Assembly: GCF_019857185.1 (NCBI RefSeq)
Contig: NZ_JAHWXP010000003.1
Span: 401,501-465,500 of the forward strand
DNA: 64,000 nucleotides
From: Alteriqipengyuania abyssalis
Lineage (GTDB): Bacteria; Pseudomonadota; Alphaproteobacteria; Sphingomonadales; Sphingomonadaceae
Reading direction: 5' to 3'
The position numbers were made by a program, and so were the translations under genes. This document shows positions 1-9,347 of this stretch, piece by piece. How positions within the stretch are numbered: the first letter of the stretch is position 1; each line of letters opens with the position of its first letter. Below the pieces are notes generated by a model. That model saw nothing but the letters and a program-made list of their open reading frames with translations, searched no databases and was not told where the DNA came from.

Positions 1-2
1 TC

Positions 3-2477
3 ATCATCGCGATCTACTACGGCGGCGAGCTGGTCTGGCGCGACCGGGAGCGCAAGTTCAACGAGATCATCGATTCCACCTCGGTCCCCGGGTGGTCTTA
101 CATGGTGCCCAAGACGATTGCGGTCGCCTTCGTGCTGATCGCGACCCTGCTGATCTCCGTGGTCGCGGCAATGCTGATCCAGGCCTTTCGCGGCTATACC
201 GATTTCGAGATCGGCAAATATCTCGCCTGGTATGTGCTGCCGATGTCGGTCGACATGGTGCTGCTCGCGATCCTGTCGATCTTCATCCAGGCGCTCAGCC
301 CGAACAAGTTCGTCGGCTGGGGGATCATGGTGATCTACCTGATCGGCACCATCGTGCTCTCCAGCCTCGGCTTCGAGCATCCGCTCTACCTCTACGGCAG
401 CACTGGCACGATGCGCGTGTCCGATATCAATGGCGCGAATGTCGGCTGGTCGACCGGCTGGTGGCTGCGGCTGTACTGGGGCGCGATCGCGCTGGTGCTG
501 GCGGTGCTTGCCCACTTGCTGTGGCGGCGCGGAGCCGATGGCGCGCTGCTGCCCCGCCTGCGGCAATTGCCGCGCAGGCTCGCCTCGCCGTCGGGTGCCA
601 TCCTTGCCTGTGCGCTGGCCGTGGCCGCGCTGTCGGGCGGATGGATCTTCTACCAGATGAACGTGGTCGACGAGTACCGCACGCAGGACGACGTCGAGGC
701 CCAGCTGGCGGCGTACGAGAAGAAATATCTCAAATACGAAAACCTGCCCCAGCCGACCGCGACCGACATGAAGCTCGCCGTCGACCTCTATCCGGAGGAA
801 ACCCGGATGGAGGCGCGCGGGACGATCGCTTTCGTCAACAACACCGGCAGGCCGCTGGAGCAGCTGCATCTGCGGATCGCCGATTCCGACGCGGAAATCC
901 GCTCGATAGAAGTCGAGGGCGCGACTCTCGACGTGGATGACGAAGAGAACAAGTACCGCATCTACCGCTTCGATCAGCCGCTGGCCCCGGGTGCGACAGG
1001 TGCGTTCACCTTCGCCACGCGGCGCTGGCAGCAAGGCATGCGTGCCAGCGGCGACGACACCCGGCTCGTGCGCAACGGCACGTTCCTGAGCAACAGCGAG
1101 TTCGTGCCGCAGATCGGCATGAGCCGCTCCGGCCTGCTGAGCGACCGGGCAACCCGGCGCAAATACGACCTGCCCGCCGAACTGCGGCAGGCCAAGCTGG
1201 AAGACGAGAGCGCGCGCAACCGCAATTACGTGGGCAATTCGCCGTGGGTCACTTCGGACATCACGGTCTCGACCGTCGCCGGCCAGACCCCGGTCGCCCC
1301 CGGCGATCGCGTGTCCGACGAGGTCCGCGGCGACCGGCGCGTGGCGCGTTTCGTGTCCAAGCAGCCGATCCTGGCGTTCTTCTCGATCCAGTCGGCCGAT
1401 TACGAGGTGACCCGGCGGGTGCACAACGGCACCACGCTGGAAATCTACCACCACCCCAACCACGACTTCAACGTGGAGCGGATGCTGGACGCGATGGAGA
1501 TCAGCCTCGACTATTACGAGGCCAATTTCGGCCCCTACCAGTTCGACTATGCGCGGATCATCGAATTCCCGGGCTACGCCTCCTTCGCGCAGGCCTTTGC
1601 CGGGACGATCCCCTATTCCGAAGACATGGGCTTCATCGCCGATAATGGCGATGCGGAGAGCATCGACTACGTCACCTATGTCACCGCGCACGAACTGGGC
1701 CACCAGTACTGGGCGCACCAGCTGATCAGTTCCGATCAGCAGGGCGGCACCATGCTGGTCGAAACGATGGCCCAGTATTCCGCGCTGATGGTGATGAAGC
1801 ACCTGTACGGCGAAGATAACATCCGCCGCTTCCTGAAATACGAACTGGACAACTACCTCGCCGCGCGCGGCAGCGAGGCGATCGAGGAACTCCCGCTCGA
1901 ACGGGTCGAGGACCAGGGCTACATCCACTACCGCAAGGGCGCGGTGGTCACCTACCTGCTGCAGGACCGGCTGGGCGAGGATCGGGTCAATACGATGCTC
2001 TCCGGCCTGCTCGATCGCTACAAGTTCAAGGGGCCGCCCTACGCCAACGCGAACGATCTGGTCGGCGGTTACCTGTCGCTGGCGCGTAACAAGCAGGAAC
2101 GCGATCTGGTGACCGACCTGCTCCAGCGCATCACGCTGTACGATCTGAAGGCGGACGAGGCCAAGGTGACCAAGCGCGCGGACGGCAAGTTCGAGACCGA
2201 GATCACGGTGGATGCGGACAAGTTCTACGCCGACGGTCAGGGCCAGGAGCGCAAGGCGCTGCTGAGCGACGAGATCGAAGTGGGCGTGTTCGCGCAGAAG
2301 CCCGGTCTTGGCGCGTTCGAGCGCAAGGACGTGCTGGCGATGCGCCGCTACCCCGTCCACTCCGGTTCGCAGACGATCCGGATCGTCACCGACACACGGC
2401 CGAGCTTCGCGGGGATCGATCCGTACAACAAGTATATCGACCGCAATTCGGACGATAATATCGTCGCGATCGACTAG
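3..2477 (+). CDS. ABC-2 permease / M1 aminopeptidase fusion (5' end outside window)
   Basis: This is the C-terminal 824 residues of a larger membrane protein; the frame is open from base 3, so the start lies upstream. The first about 185 residues contain several hydrophobic membrane segments of ABC-2 permease type. The rest is a soluble gluzincin domain with the zinc motif HELGH at about residues 563-567, and a glutamate 19 residues after the second histidine (in LVETMAQ) as the likely third zinc ligand. A GTIPYSEDMGF stretch sits where M1 enzymes carry their substrate-binding loop. Permease-M1 fusions are a known family in proteobacteria and are usually encoded beside an ABC ATPase, which would lie left of the window. 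Its substrate is unknown. The M1 identity is clear; coupling of peptidase and transport is inference. Confidence 0.85.
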   Translation: MIAIYYGGELVWRDRERKFNEIIDSTSVPGWSYMVPKTIAVAFVLIATLLISVVAAMLIQAFRGYTDFEIGKYLAWYVLPMSVDMVLLAILSIFIQALSPNKFVGWGIMVIYLIGTIVLSSLGFEHPLYLYGSTGTMRVSDINGANVGWSTGWWLRLYWGAIALVLAVLAHLLWRRGADGALLPRLRQLPRRLASPSGAILACALAVAALSGGWIFYQMNVVDEYRTQDDVEAQLAAYEKKYLKYENLPQPTATDMKLAVDLYPEETRMEARGTIAFVNNTGRPLEQLHLRIADSDAEIRSIEVEGATLDVDDEENKYRIYRFDQPLAPGATGAFTFATRRWQQGMRASGDDTRLVRNGTFLSNSEFVPQIGMSRSGLLSDRATRRKYDLPAELRQAKLEDESARNRNYVGNSPWVTSDITVSTVAGQTPVAPGDRVSDEVRGDRRVARFVSKQPILAFFSIQSADYEVTRRVHNGTTLEIYHHPNHDFNVERMLDAMEISLDYYEANFGPYQFDYARIIEFPGYASFAQAFAGTIPYSEDMGFIADNGDAESIDYVTYVTAHELGHQYWAHQLISSDQQGGTMLVETMAQYSALMVMKHLYGEDNIRRFLKYELDNYLAARGSEAIEELPLERVEDQGYIHYRKGAVVTYLLQDRLGEDRVNTMLSGLLDRYKFKGPPYANANDLVGGYLSLARNKQERDLVTDLLQRITLYDLKADEAKVTKRADGKFETEITVDADKFYADGQGQERKALLSDEIEVGVFAQKPGLGAFERKDVLAMRRYPVHSGSQTIRIVTDTRPSFAGIDPYNKYIDRNSDDNIVAID

Positions 2478-2490
2478 CGACGTGCGACGC

Positions 2491-4209
2491 TCAGCCTGCC
2501 TCTCCGCTCCCGCCTTGCAGGCTGCGGACGAGGCAGGCGGCGTCCAGCAGGATCAGTTCGCCGTCGTGAATGATGCAGCCGGGCGCGGCGCGACGCAGGG
2601 CTGAAGGTTGGCGTGCAAGCCGCGCCTGTGCCGCGCGGAACGCCGTGGGGACGACCAGATCCCACCGCTCGGGCAAGGTGCCCTGCGTCAGGAAGGCACG
2701 ATCGACCGCGATCACGGTGACGCCGTATTTCTCCACGTAGTCACGCAGCGCGTCGGGGTTGGATGAAGAGACCGCCGCCAGTGCATCCTCCAGCCGGCCG
2801 CGAAGCGGGCCGAAATAGCCCATGTGATAGGGAATCGAATGCTCTGCGCTGGCGAGCGTGCGATGGCCGGTCAGCGCGGGGATGAAGTCCAGCTCCTCGC
2901 TCACCCCGCCGATCACCGCTGAATCGGGCAGGCTATCGATCCGCGCGATCGCGCCGGGATCGGCGGGGCGGGTCAGCCCCGGGGTGGGCGAGAGGAAGGA
3001 TGCGACGAGGAAGACAGCCAGCAGGCCGCCGCCCGCATAGACGCGCGCGTCGATCGCCCCTGCCCGCAGCCTCGCATCGAGCCACATGCCGGCCACCTGC
3101 CCGATCGCGATGAATTCGAGCACCGAGAGCGTGCGCTGGGTATATCGGCTGGGCAGATGAAGCGAGAAGGCGAAGGCGACCGCCACCGCCCACCACGCGA
3201 TCCCCGCGATCAGCACCCAGGCATAGATGAAATTGCCCGGCGCGCCATCGACGCGGAAGGAACCGCGCCGCAGTGCCGCGAAGGCGAGCCACAGCATCGG
3301 CACCAGCAGCAACAGGTTTGGCAGCCAGGCCCAGCGGGTCGACCAGCAGGGGACGATTTCGGGCAGCAGGCCCGTGCGCGCCTGGCACACCAGATCGACC
3401 TTGCCCGACAGGCCGACCACCGCGCTGCGTGCGAGGCCGGTGTTCATGTTCTCCATTCCCAGCGCATCGCTGATCGTGAGGGTCGGCCCCCAGCCCTCGG
3501 TCGCGCCCGCGAGCGGGATCACCGCCGCGCCGACCGCCGCTGCACCGAGGCCGCACAGCACCCATGTCCTGAGGCCGAAATCTATCCGGAACGGCCGCCA
3601 GCCGACCCGCGACAGGCCCATCATCGTCAGGGCGACCAGCGCGGTGGTCGGGTACAGCAGGCCGAGCACGAACAGCGTCGGGATCATCTGCCACCCGCGA
3701 TTGCGCAGCAGCCCGTCGAGGAACACCAGCAGCAGCGGCGCCGAGAATGCACGCGGCGTGGCCGAGTAGATCGAATCCTCATGCAGCACGAAGCCCGCCA
3801 GCAGCGCGGCGGCAGCAAAGGCCGCGAGCGGGCGCTGGGTTAGCAGCAGCGCGATCCGCCAGGCCATCCAGACGGAAAGGAACAGCAGCGGCACGGGCAG
3901 CAGGCGGGCGAAGACCAGAGGTTCGAGGCCGAGCATATTCGCCGCCGCGAACAGCATCCGGTAGGCCCACGGCCCGACCGACTGCCAGTAATCCGCCAGC
4001 AGATCGCCGCGCATCGCGTCCGGGTCGTTCAGCCGCGCCATCCAGGTGAGGAACTGGCGGGCATCGTCCTGGATCGTGAGCGGCGCGTAGGTCAGTGTGC
4101 CGGGCACGAAGAAGACAAGGTAGAGATAGATCAGCGCGGTCACGCCGGTCGCGGCGAACAGCAGGGTGCGCCAGCCGCGTTCGTCGTCGAGTGCGGGAAG
4201 GATCGTCAT
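2491..4209 (-). CDS. polytopic membrane protein, possible GT-C-like glycosyltransferase
   Basis: A 572-residue protein with about ten or more hydrophobic segments and a soluble C-terminal part of roughly 150 residues. I do not recognise a named family. After the first membrane segment comes a loop with QDDARQF, an acidic pair where GT-C glycosyltransferases often place theirs; this is suggestive only. The start ATG overlaps the stop of the upstream gene (ATGA at 4206-4209), so it is translationally coupled to the flippase-like protein and is third in an operon headed by a GT2 transferase. That context points to transfer of a lipid-linked sugar on the outer face of the membrane. A plain membrane protein of unknown function is the alternative. 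Confidence 0.6.
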   Translation of the reverse strand: MTILPALDDERGWRTLLFAATGVTALIYLYLVFFVPGTLTYAPLTIQDDARQFLTWMARLNDPDAMRGDLLADYWQSVGPWAYRMLFAAANMLGLEPLVFARLLPVPLLFLSVWMAWRIALLLTQRPLAAFAAAALLAGFVLHEDSIYSATPRAFSAPLLLVFLDGLLRNRGWQMIPTLFVLGLLYPTTALVALTMMGLSRVGWRPFRIDFGLRTWVLCGLGAAAVGAAVIPLAGATEGWGPTLTISDALGMENMNTGLARSAVVGLSGKVDLVCQARTGLLPEIVPCWSTRWAWLPNLLLLVPMLWLAFAALRRGSFRVDGAPGNFIYAWVLIAGIAWWAVAVAFAFSLHLPSRYTQRTLSVLEFIAIGQVAGMWLDARLRAGAIDARVYAGGGLLAVFLVASFLSPTPGLTRPADPGAIARIDSLPDSAVIGGVSEELDFIPALTGHRTLASAEHSIPYHMGYFGPLRGRLEDALAAVSSSNPDALRDYVEKYGVTVIAVDRAFLTQGTLPERWDLVVPTAFRAAQARLARQPSALRRAAPGCIIHDGELILLDAACLVRSLQGGSGEAG

Positions 4210-5144
4210 GCGGCGCGCTCCTTGCGGACCTGGACCAGATAGTCGCCCATGAAGGGCAGGCCCGCGATCGCGGGCACGAGATAGCGCAAGGTGGCCAGCA
4301 CGCCGAGCACGGCGGCGGCCCCTGACGAGAGATAGGGCGCGTAAAGCAGCACAATCGCCGCATCGCGCGTGCCCACCCCCGCCATGGTGAACGGCAGCAG
4401 ACCAGCAAGGATCGCAAGCGTGGCAAAGGCCATGTTGTCGAGGAACGGCACCCGGCCCAATCCTTGCGCGAACAGCCAGAACTGCGCGAGATGTCCGCCC
4501 CAGATCAGCAGGCTGACCCCGGCGACCTTTGCCACGCGCCTGCGGTCGCTCCAGAACCAGCCGACCGCCTGCTGCCAGGTCTCGCCAAAGCCCGAGAGCC
4601 AGCGCCCGATCCGACCCGGCGCGATCCGCCCGGCGATCGCGAGGAACCGGCTCGCGAACCGCAAGGGCGAAAGCAGGACCACCAGCAGCATCAGCATCGC
4701 ACCCGTGCCCGCAGCAGCGAGCATCAGCCACAGGTCGCCCCAGCCGACCCACAGCAGCGCAAGCACGCCCCAGAACAGCAGCGCCGCCATATCGAGCGAG
4801 CGCTCCATCACCACGACGCCCACCGCCAGCTTCGGGTCGAACCCGTGACGCCCCGTCAGCGCCACCGCCTTGGCCAGATCGCCAAGCTTGGAGGGCAGCA
4901 CGAGGTTGAGCGAGGATGCGCCCAGGATCAGCCGGGTGGCGGACCACAGGCCGATCGGCGTCTGGGTCAGCATGCCGAAACGCATCGCGGTGACCAGGGT
5001 CAGCGGCACGATCGTCGCGAGGCCCGCGGCAAGCCACCAGCCATCCGAAGCCGCCAGCGCGGCGCGGATCGATGTCAGATCGACCTGCCACCAGATCAGC
5101 GCCAGCAGGATCAGGCTGACCAGCGCCCCGATCGCCTTTTTCAC
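4206..5144 (-). CDS. flippase-like / lysylphosphatidylglycerol synthase TM-domain protein
   Basis: A 312-residue inner-membrane protein of the LPG_synthase_TM (UPF0104, AglD-like) family. It has an N-terminal signal-anchor, the loop ASSLNLVLPSKLGDLAKA with the family's conserved LPS/G-D pattern at about residues 76-93, and a late GLLPFTMAGVGTRDAA motif. There is no lysyl-transferase domain, so it is not a full MprF. The start is GTG with a GAGGGAGA ribosome binding site six bases upstream. It lies between a GT2 and a polytopic GT-C-like protein with overlapping or tight junctions. Relatives next to dolichol-phosphate-mannose-synthase-like GT2 genes are thought to move lipid-linked sugars or lipids across the membrane; that role is inference here. 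Confidence 0.8.
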   Translation of the reverse strand: MKKAIGALVSLILLALIWWQVDLTSIRAALAASDGWWLAAGLATIVPLTLVTAMRFGMLTQTPIGLWSATRLILGASSLNLVLPSKLGDLAKAVALTGRHGFDPKLAVGVVVMERSLDMAALLFWGVLALLWVGWGDLWLMLAAAGTGAMLMLLVVLLSPLRFASRFLAIAGRIAPGRIGRWLSGFGETWQQAVGWFWSDRRRVAKVAGVSLLIWGGHLAQFWLFAQGLGRVPFLDNMAFATLAILAGLLPFTMAGVGTRDAAIVLLYAPYLSSGAAAVLGVLATLRYLVPAIAGLPFMGDYLVQVRKERAA

Positions 5145-5172
5145 TGTGCCGTCTCCCTCATCGGAGGGGTGC

Positions 5173-6162
5173 TCACCCCGCGGGCGGCGGGGCGGGCGGC
5201 TCCCGATCGCGCAGGTGCAGGTGCGCGTCCGCCAGTTCCTTGCGCTTCATATATTGCAGGTCCTGCAGCAGCCGGCGGTTGATCGCGAACAGCTCCCCCA
5301 GCAGCCCCGCGACCCAGAAGATCAGCGTCGCGATCAGCAGCACGGCGGCGACCACCAGACTGGGGACATGCGCGCGCTCGGTCCCCATGTAGAACAGCAC
5401 CAGCCAGCGGATCATCAGACCCGTGCCGAGCAATGCGGGCAGCAGGCTGAGCAGGAAGAAGGTCTTGCCCGGCTTGTAGACGAAGAAGGACCGCAGGATC
5501 GACATCATCGAGCGGCGCACATAGTCGCGGATCGAGCGGACCAGCCGCGAGGGCCGCGTCTCCCCGTTCACGCCCACCGGAACCGAGACGATGCGAAAAT
5601 CGCTGAGCCCCGCCTGGATGATCGATTCCAGCGTGTAGGTGTAGCTGTCGAACACGTTGATCCGCAGCGCGACCTCGCGGCTCAGTGCGCGAAAACCGCT
5701 CGGCGCGTCGGCAATGTCCGTCCCCGAAACGATCTGGACCACGCGGCTGCCCAGCTTCTGGAGGAACCGCTTGGTGCTGCTGAAATGCTCGATATCGGGG
5801 ATCGGCCTTGCCCCAATCACGTATTGCGCCTGCCCTTTCAGGATCGGCTCGACCAGTTGCGGGATGTCGGACGCGTCGTACTGGTTGTCCGCATCGGTGT
5901 TGATGATTATGTCCGCGCCTTCGGCAAGGCCCCGCTGGACACCGGCCATGAAACCGTGCGCCAGTCCCATGTTGACCGGCAGATCGACGATGTGGTCGAC
6001 CCCGTGCGCCTTGGCGACCTCCACCGTGCGGTCGGTGCTGCCATCATTGATGATCAGCCATTCGACAACGTCGATGCCGGGCACTTCGCGCGGCAGATCG
6101 CTCAGCGCCTCGCCAAGCGTCTCTTCCTCGTTGTAGCAGGGGATTTGAATGATCAGCTTCAC
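5173..6162 (-). CDS. GT2 family glycosyltransferase with C-terminal membrane segments
   Basis: A 329-residue polyprenyl-phosphate-sugar synthase-like enzyme. The GT-A fold starts at IIQIPCYNEEETL (residues 4-16). The nucleotide-binding INDGSTDRT follows near 39-47 and the metal-binding NTDADNQYD near 88-96, and an APSGFRALSR acceptor motif lies later. Two hydrophobic segments near 235-290 anchor it in the inner membrane, the usual layout of DPM1/GtrB-like enzymes that load a sugar onto undecaprenyl phosphate. The start is GTG. It is first in a three-gene leftward operon with a flippase-like protein and a polytopic membrane protein, and is divergent from the FrhB-like gene. The sugar cannot be told from sequence. 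Confidence 0.9.
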   Translation of the reverse strand: MKLIIQIPCYNEEETLGEALSDLPREVPGIDVVEWLIINDGSTDRTVEVAKAHGVDHIVDLPVNMGLAHGFMAGVQRGLAEGADIIINTDADNQYDASDIPQLVEPILKGQAQYVIGARPIPDIEHFSSTKRFLQKLGSRVVQIVSGTDIADAPSGFRALSREVALRINVFDSYTYTLESIIQAGLSDFRIVSVPVGVNGETRPSRLVRSIRDYVRRSMMSILRSFFVYKPGKTFFLLSLLPALLGTGLMIRWLVLFYMGTERAHVPSLVVAAVLLIATLIFWVAGLLGELFAINRRLLQDLQYMKRKELADAHLHLRDREPPAPPPAG

Positions 6163-6225
6163 AGGCGGGCTCTTTGATCGAAGGTCTCGTGGGGGTGTCG
6201 GGCGCTAAAGCCCCTAGACCCGTTG

Positions 6226-7674
6226 ATGGCCAGAAGAAATGTTGCCGTAAACGACGCTCCCCCTCTATGGGCTCGCACAGTTTGGCTCAACCGGACAAAG
6301 GTACGAAGGATTACCGGCTCCCTGACATCTGAAAACGCGGTCACGCAACGCCTGCGCGACAAGGTGGTGCAGCGCGGCATTTGCGTCGGCTGCGGGGCAT
6401 GCGTGGCGCTGGATGCCAGCGGGCGCTCGGCGATGGGACGCACCGCGACCGGGCCCAAGCCGGCCTTCGCGCCCGGCACCGCGCTGCCCGAACTCGCGTG
6501 GGAGGCATGCCCGGGCAAGGGCATCGACTACCCGCAGCTCTATCTCGACCATTACGGGCGGATGCCGGACTCCTGGCTGGTCGGCCACATCGTCGCGACC
6601 CGGACCGGCTATGCGGGCGACCCGTCGGTGCGCGCATGCGGAGCATCGGGCGGCGTGACCACGGCGGTGCTGCTCCACCTGCTGCAATCGGGCCGGATCG
6701 ACGCGGCGATCGTCGCGCGGCAGGGCGTGCCCGCCCCACTCGAAGCGAGCCCGGTTATTGCGAGCACGGCGGAGGAGATCCTCGATGCTGCGCAATCGGT
6801 CTACATCCCGGTCGCGATGCTCGACATCCTCTCACGGCTGGAGCCGGGCAAGCGCTATGCGATCACGCTGGTCCCCGAACAGGCGGCGGCACTGCGGCGG
6901 TTGCAGCATTCGGGGCACCCGCAGGCGCAGCAGATCGACTACGTCCTCGGCCCCTATACCGGCACCGCGCTCTACCCCGCCGCGATCGACAGCTTCGTGC
7001 GCGCGCATGGCGTGGCCAAGGACGATCCCGTCACCAGTCTCGAATGGCGCGCGGGCGAGTGGCCGGGCTATCTTGAGATCAAGACGCAGAGCGGCAAGGT
7101 GCTGCGGTCCAAGAAGGTCTATTACAACTTCCTGATCCCCTTCTTCGTCACCCGCGCCAGCCTGCAGAGCATGGATTTCGCCAACGAGTTCTGTGACCTG
7201 TCGGTCGGCGATGCGTGGAGCCCCGCGTTCGAGGCGCAGGGCGGCGGGCATTCGGTGGTGGTCACGCGCAGTGCGAAGATGGAGGCGCTGGTCGAGGAGA
7301 TGATCGCCGCAGGCGCGCTGGTGCTGGAGCGCGAGGACGATCTCAAGGCGACCGAAATGCACGGCCACATGATCGACTTCAAGAAGCGCGGCGGCTTCAT
7401 CCGTAACCAATGGCGGCGCAAGATCGGGCTGGCTGCACCCGATTACGGCATGGCGCCAGCAACGATCCCGCCATCGCGCAAGATGGCCGAACTGGTCATC
7501 TCCACCCTGTTCGTGATCGGCAGCACCGCCCCTGCCCGCTTCGTGCTGCGGCAGATCCCCGAAAGCGTGATCGGCCCGGTCTTCAATAAGCTGCGGCTCA
7601 GCTGGAAGAAGGCGAGCAAGCCGACCAAGCGCAAGGGGCTGGCCGATTTCCGCATGATCGTGGACGAGGAATGA
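6226..7674 (+). CDS. coenzyme F420 hydrogenase/dehydrogenase beta-subunit (FrhB)-family Fe-S protein
   Basis: The protein carries a ferredoxin-like cysteine motif GICVGCGAC followed by EACPGKG, then the FrhB N- and C-terminal domains (GASGGVTTAV and SVGDAW motifs). The family uses a 4Fe-4S cluster and flavin; members in surface-glycan loci are thought to reduce or oxidise a sugar or lipid intermediate and need not use F420. The start is uncertain. ATG 6226 has no ribosome binding site, and the first 30 residues do not look like the family. CTG 6322, eleven bases after GAAGGA, would give MTSENAVTQRLRDKVVQRG, which fits the expected short N-terminus much better. The stop overlaps the next start (ATGA), so it is coupled to the 528-aa protein. 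The family call is firm; the reaction is unknown. Confidence 0.8.
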   Translation: MARRNVAVNDAPPLWARTVWLNRTKVRRITGSLTSENAVTQRLRDKVVQRGICVGCGACVALDASGRSAMGRTATGPKPAFAPGTALPELAWEACPGKGIDYPQLYLDHYGRMPDSWLVGHIVATRTGYAGDPSVRACGASGGVTTAVLLHLLQSGRIDAAIVARQGVPAPLEASPVIASTAEEILDAAQSVYIPVAMLDILSRLEPGKRYAITLVPEQAAALRRLQHSGHPQAQQIDYVLGPYTGTALYPAAIDSFVRAHGVAKDDPVTSLEWRAGEWPGYLEIKTQSGKVLRSKKVYYNFLIPFFVTRASLQSMDFANEFCDLSVGDAWSPAFEAQGGGHSVVVTRSAKMEALVEEMIAAGALVLEREDDLKATEMHGHMIDFKKRGGFIRNQWRRKIGLAAPDYGMAPATIPPSRKMAELVISTLFVIGSTAPARFVLRQIPESVIGPVFNKLRLSWKKASKPTKRKGLADFRMIVDEE

Positions 7675-9257
7675 GCGCGCCCGATCTGCATGCCCCACTG
7701 CTTCGCGTGGCGCAGCGCTGGATGCCGCGCATCCTGACCCAGGTGTGCCGCGACCCCACCTCCCCGCTGTTCGGCTGCGCAGATCGCAACTGGTGGCACT
7801 ACAAGATCCGCGACTTCCCCTCGATCATCCTCCAGCAGGCCGGCTACGCGCTGCACGAGGCCGCGCGCCTGCCGCAGTGGCACGATCAGCGCGAAGCGCT
7901 GGACGCCATCGCCGCCGCCAGCGCGCGGTTCTGGAACACGCGCGCGCAAAAGCACTACGCGTTCGAGGAATATTACCCGTGGGAGCAGGGATACCCCCCG
8001 CTCGCCTTCGCCACGCTCGCCGCCGCCAAGCTGGCGGATCAGGGCGTGGTCGCGGTGGAAGACGTGCGCGACGGTCTGCGGATCGCGGCGCGCCAGCTGC
8101 GCACCCGGTTCGAAGCGCAGGCGGGTAACCAGCAGGTCGCCGGGCTCGCCGCGCTCGCATGGATCGACAAGGTTCTGCCGCAGGATGCCGATCCTGCAGC
8201 CTTCGCGCAGGTCAAAGCCCGCACGCTGGATTTGCAGCACGCGGAAGGCTGGTTCTGGGAATATGACGGGCCGGACCTGGGCTATCTCGCGGTCACCATC
8301 GATTGCCTGTGGGACCTTTACGACGCGACCGGCGATGCGGACGTCCGCGACGCCATCGCCCGCGCGCTCCGCTTCATGGCCGCGTTTCCCGCTGCCGCGC
8401 CAAACGGGGTCGGCCAGCACAACAGCCGCAACACCGATTACCTCGTGCCCTACGGCATCATCCGCTCCGCAATCGAGGGCACGGACGCTGAGCGCGCGGA
8501 CGCGGCGCGGGTCGCGCAGTGGGCGTTCGCCAGCGCCGACAGCGAGGATCACACCTACGCCGCGACCGACGACCGCTATATCTGCCACTATATCGGCCAT
8601 TCGGTGATGCGCGCGCTCGCCCTGCTCGAAGGCCGGGCATCGCTGGCCAGCGATGCCGCCACGCCCGCGCCGCACCTGTTCGAGGGTTCGGGCCACTATC
8701 TGGCCGACGGACTGATCGTCTCGCCGCGCAAGGGCGGCATTCTCACCATCAGCACTCCCGCAGGCGAGGCGAGCGATTTCGGCTGGATCGTGGAGCGCGA
8801 TGAGACGCAATATGTGTCGCACTGGTGGAGCGCGGACTGGTCGTTCGAGCCGGTCGATGGCGGTATCTCGGTTGCGGGACGGATGTTCTCCCACCGCGAG
8901 AAGCTGTCCAACCCGTTCCAGCATATCGTGCTGCGCTGTCTCGCCTTCGTGCTCGGCAAGCGGCTGATCCCGATCCTCAAGCGCGTGCTGATCTTCAAGC
9001 GCGGCGGGCAGTCGGAGCCGGTCTTGAACCGCAAGATCACGCATCGCGACGGCAGCGTCGAGATCACAGACCGGATCGAGGGCCTGCGCACCACCGACCG
9101 CGTGCTGCGTGCGCCGCGCGCATCCAAGCGCCACGTCGCCAGCGCCGACAGCTATCATCCGCAGGATCTTGCGCCGATCCGCGGATTTGCGCTGTCCGAA
9201 GAGCGCTCGGCCACGCCCGACGCAATCACTATCGTCACGCGCATCACCCCGTGCTAA
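7671..9257 (+). CDS. unrecognised 528-aa protein, possible alpha/alpha-toroid enzyme
   Basis: I cannot name this family. The N-terminal about 330 residues are helix-rich with repeating aromatic and acidic patches (FEEYYPWEQGYPP, WFWEYDGPDLGY, HNSRNTDYLVPYG), reminiscent of (alpha/alpha) toroid sugar enzymes. The last about 190 residues look beta-rich (GSGHYLADGLIVSPRKGG, DGSVEITDRIEG). This helical-toroid plus beta-sandwich order resembles heparinase II/III-type lyases, but no catalytic signature could be confirmed. No signal peptide or membrane segment is evident, so it is probably cytoplasmic. It overlaps the FrhB-like gene by four bases (ATGA) and precedes a GT4 gene in the same frame, so a part in glycan or glycolipid synthesis is the best inference. 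Confidence 0.6.
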   Translation: MSAPDLHAPLLRVAQRWMPRILTQVCRDPTSPLFGCADRNWWHYKIRDFPSIILQQAGYALHEAARLPQWHDQREALDAIAAASARFWNTRAQKHYAFEEYYPWEQGYPPLAFATLAAAKLADQGVVAVEDVRDGLRIAARQLRTRFEAQAGNQQVAGLAALAWIDKVLPQDADPAAFAQVKARTLDLQHAEGWFWEYDGPDLGYLAVTIDCLWDLYDATGDADVRDAIARALRFMAAFPAAAPNGVGQHNSRNTDYLVPYGIIRSAIEGTDAERADAARVAQWAFASADSEDHTYAATDDRYICHYIGHSVMRALALLEGRASLASDAATPAPHLFEGSGHYLADGLIVSPRKGGILTISTPAGEASDFGWIVERDETQYVSHWWSADWSFEPVDGGISVAGRMFSHREKLSNPFQHIVLRCLAFVLGKRLIPILKRVLIFKRGGQSEPVLNRKITHRDGSVEITDRIEGLRTTDRVLRAPRASKRHVASADSYHPQDLAPIRGFALSEERSATPDAITIVTRITPC

Positions 9258-9331
9258 CCGCGCAGCCAAACAGGCGCACCGCCGCGCGGCCTTTTCAAGG
9301 CGCGTAGCATCCGCCAGGAAGATTGCGGGAC

Positions 9332-9347
9332 GAGGGAACAACCGATC
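9332..9347 (+). promoter_or_regulatory. ribosome binding site plus ATC start candidate for the GT4 gene
   Basis: GAGGGA at 9332-9337, seven-base spacer, ATC at 9345-9347. No ATG, GTG or TTG occurs in frame between 9258 and 9449, yet the conserved first beta strand of the enzyme is encoded from 9417. Confidence 0.5.

Noticed and set aside
2491-5091. Reading the leftward frame as one 866-aa protein
   Set aside because: The first about 290 codons are the flippase-like gene read out of frame. The true start is the ATG at 4209, in an ATGA overlap with the flippase-like stop.
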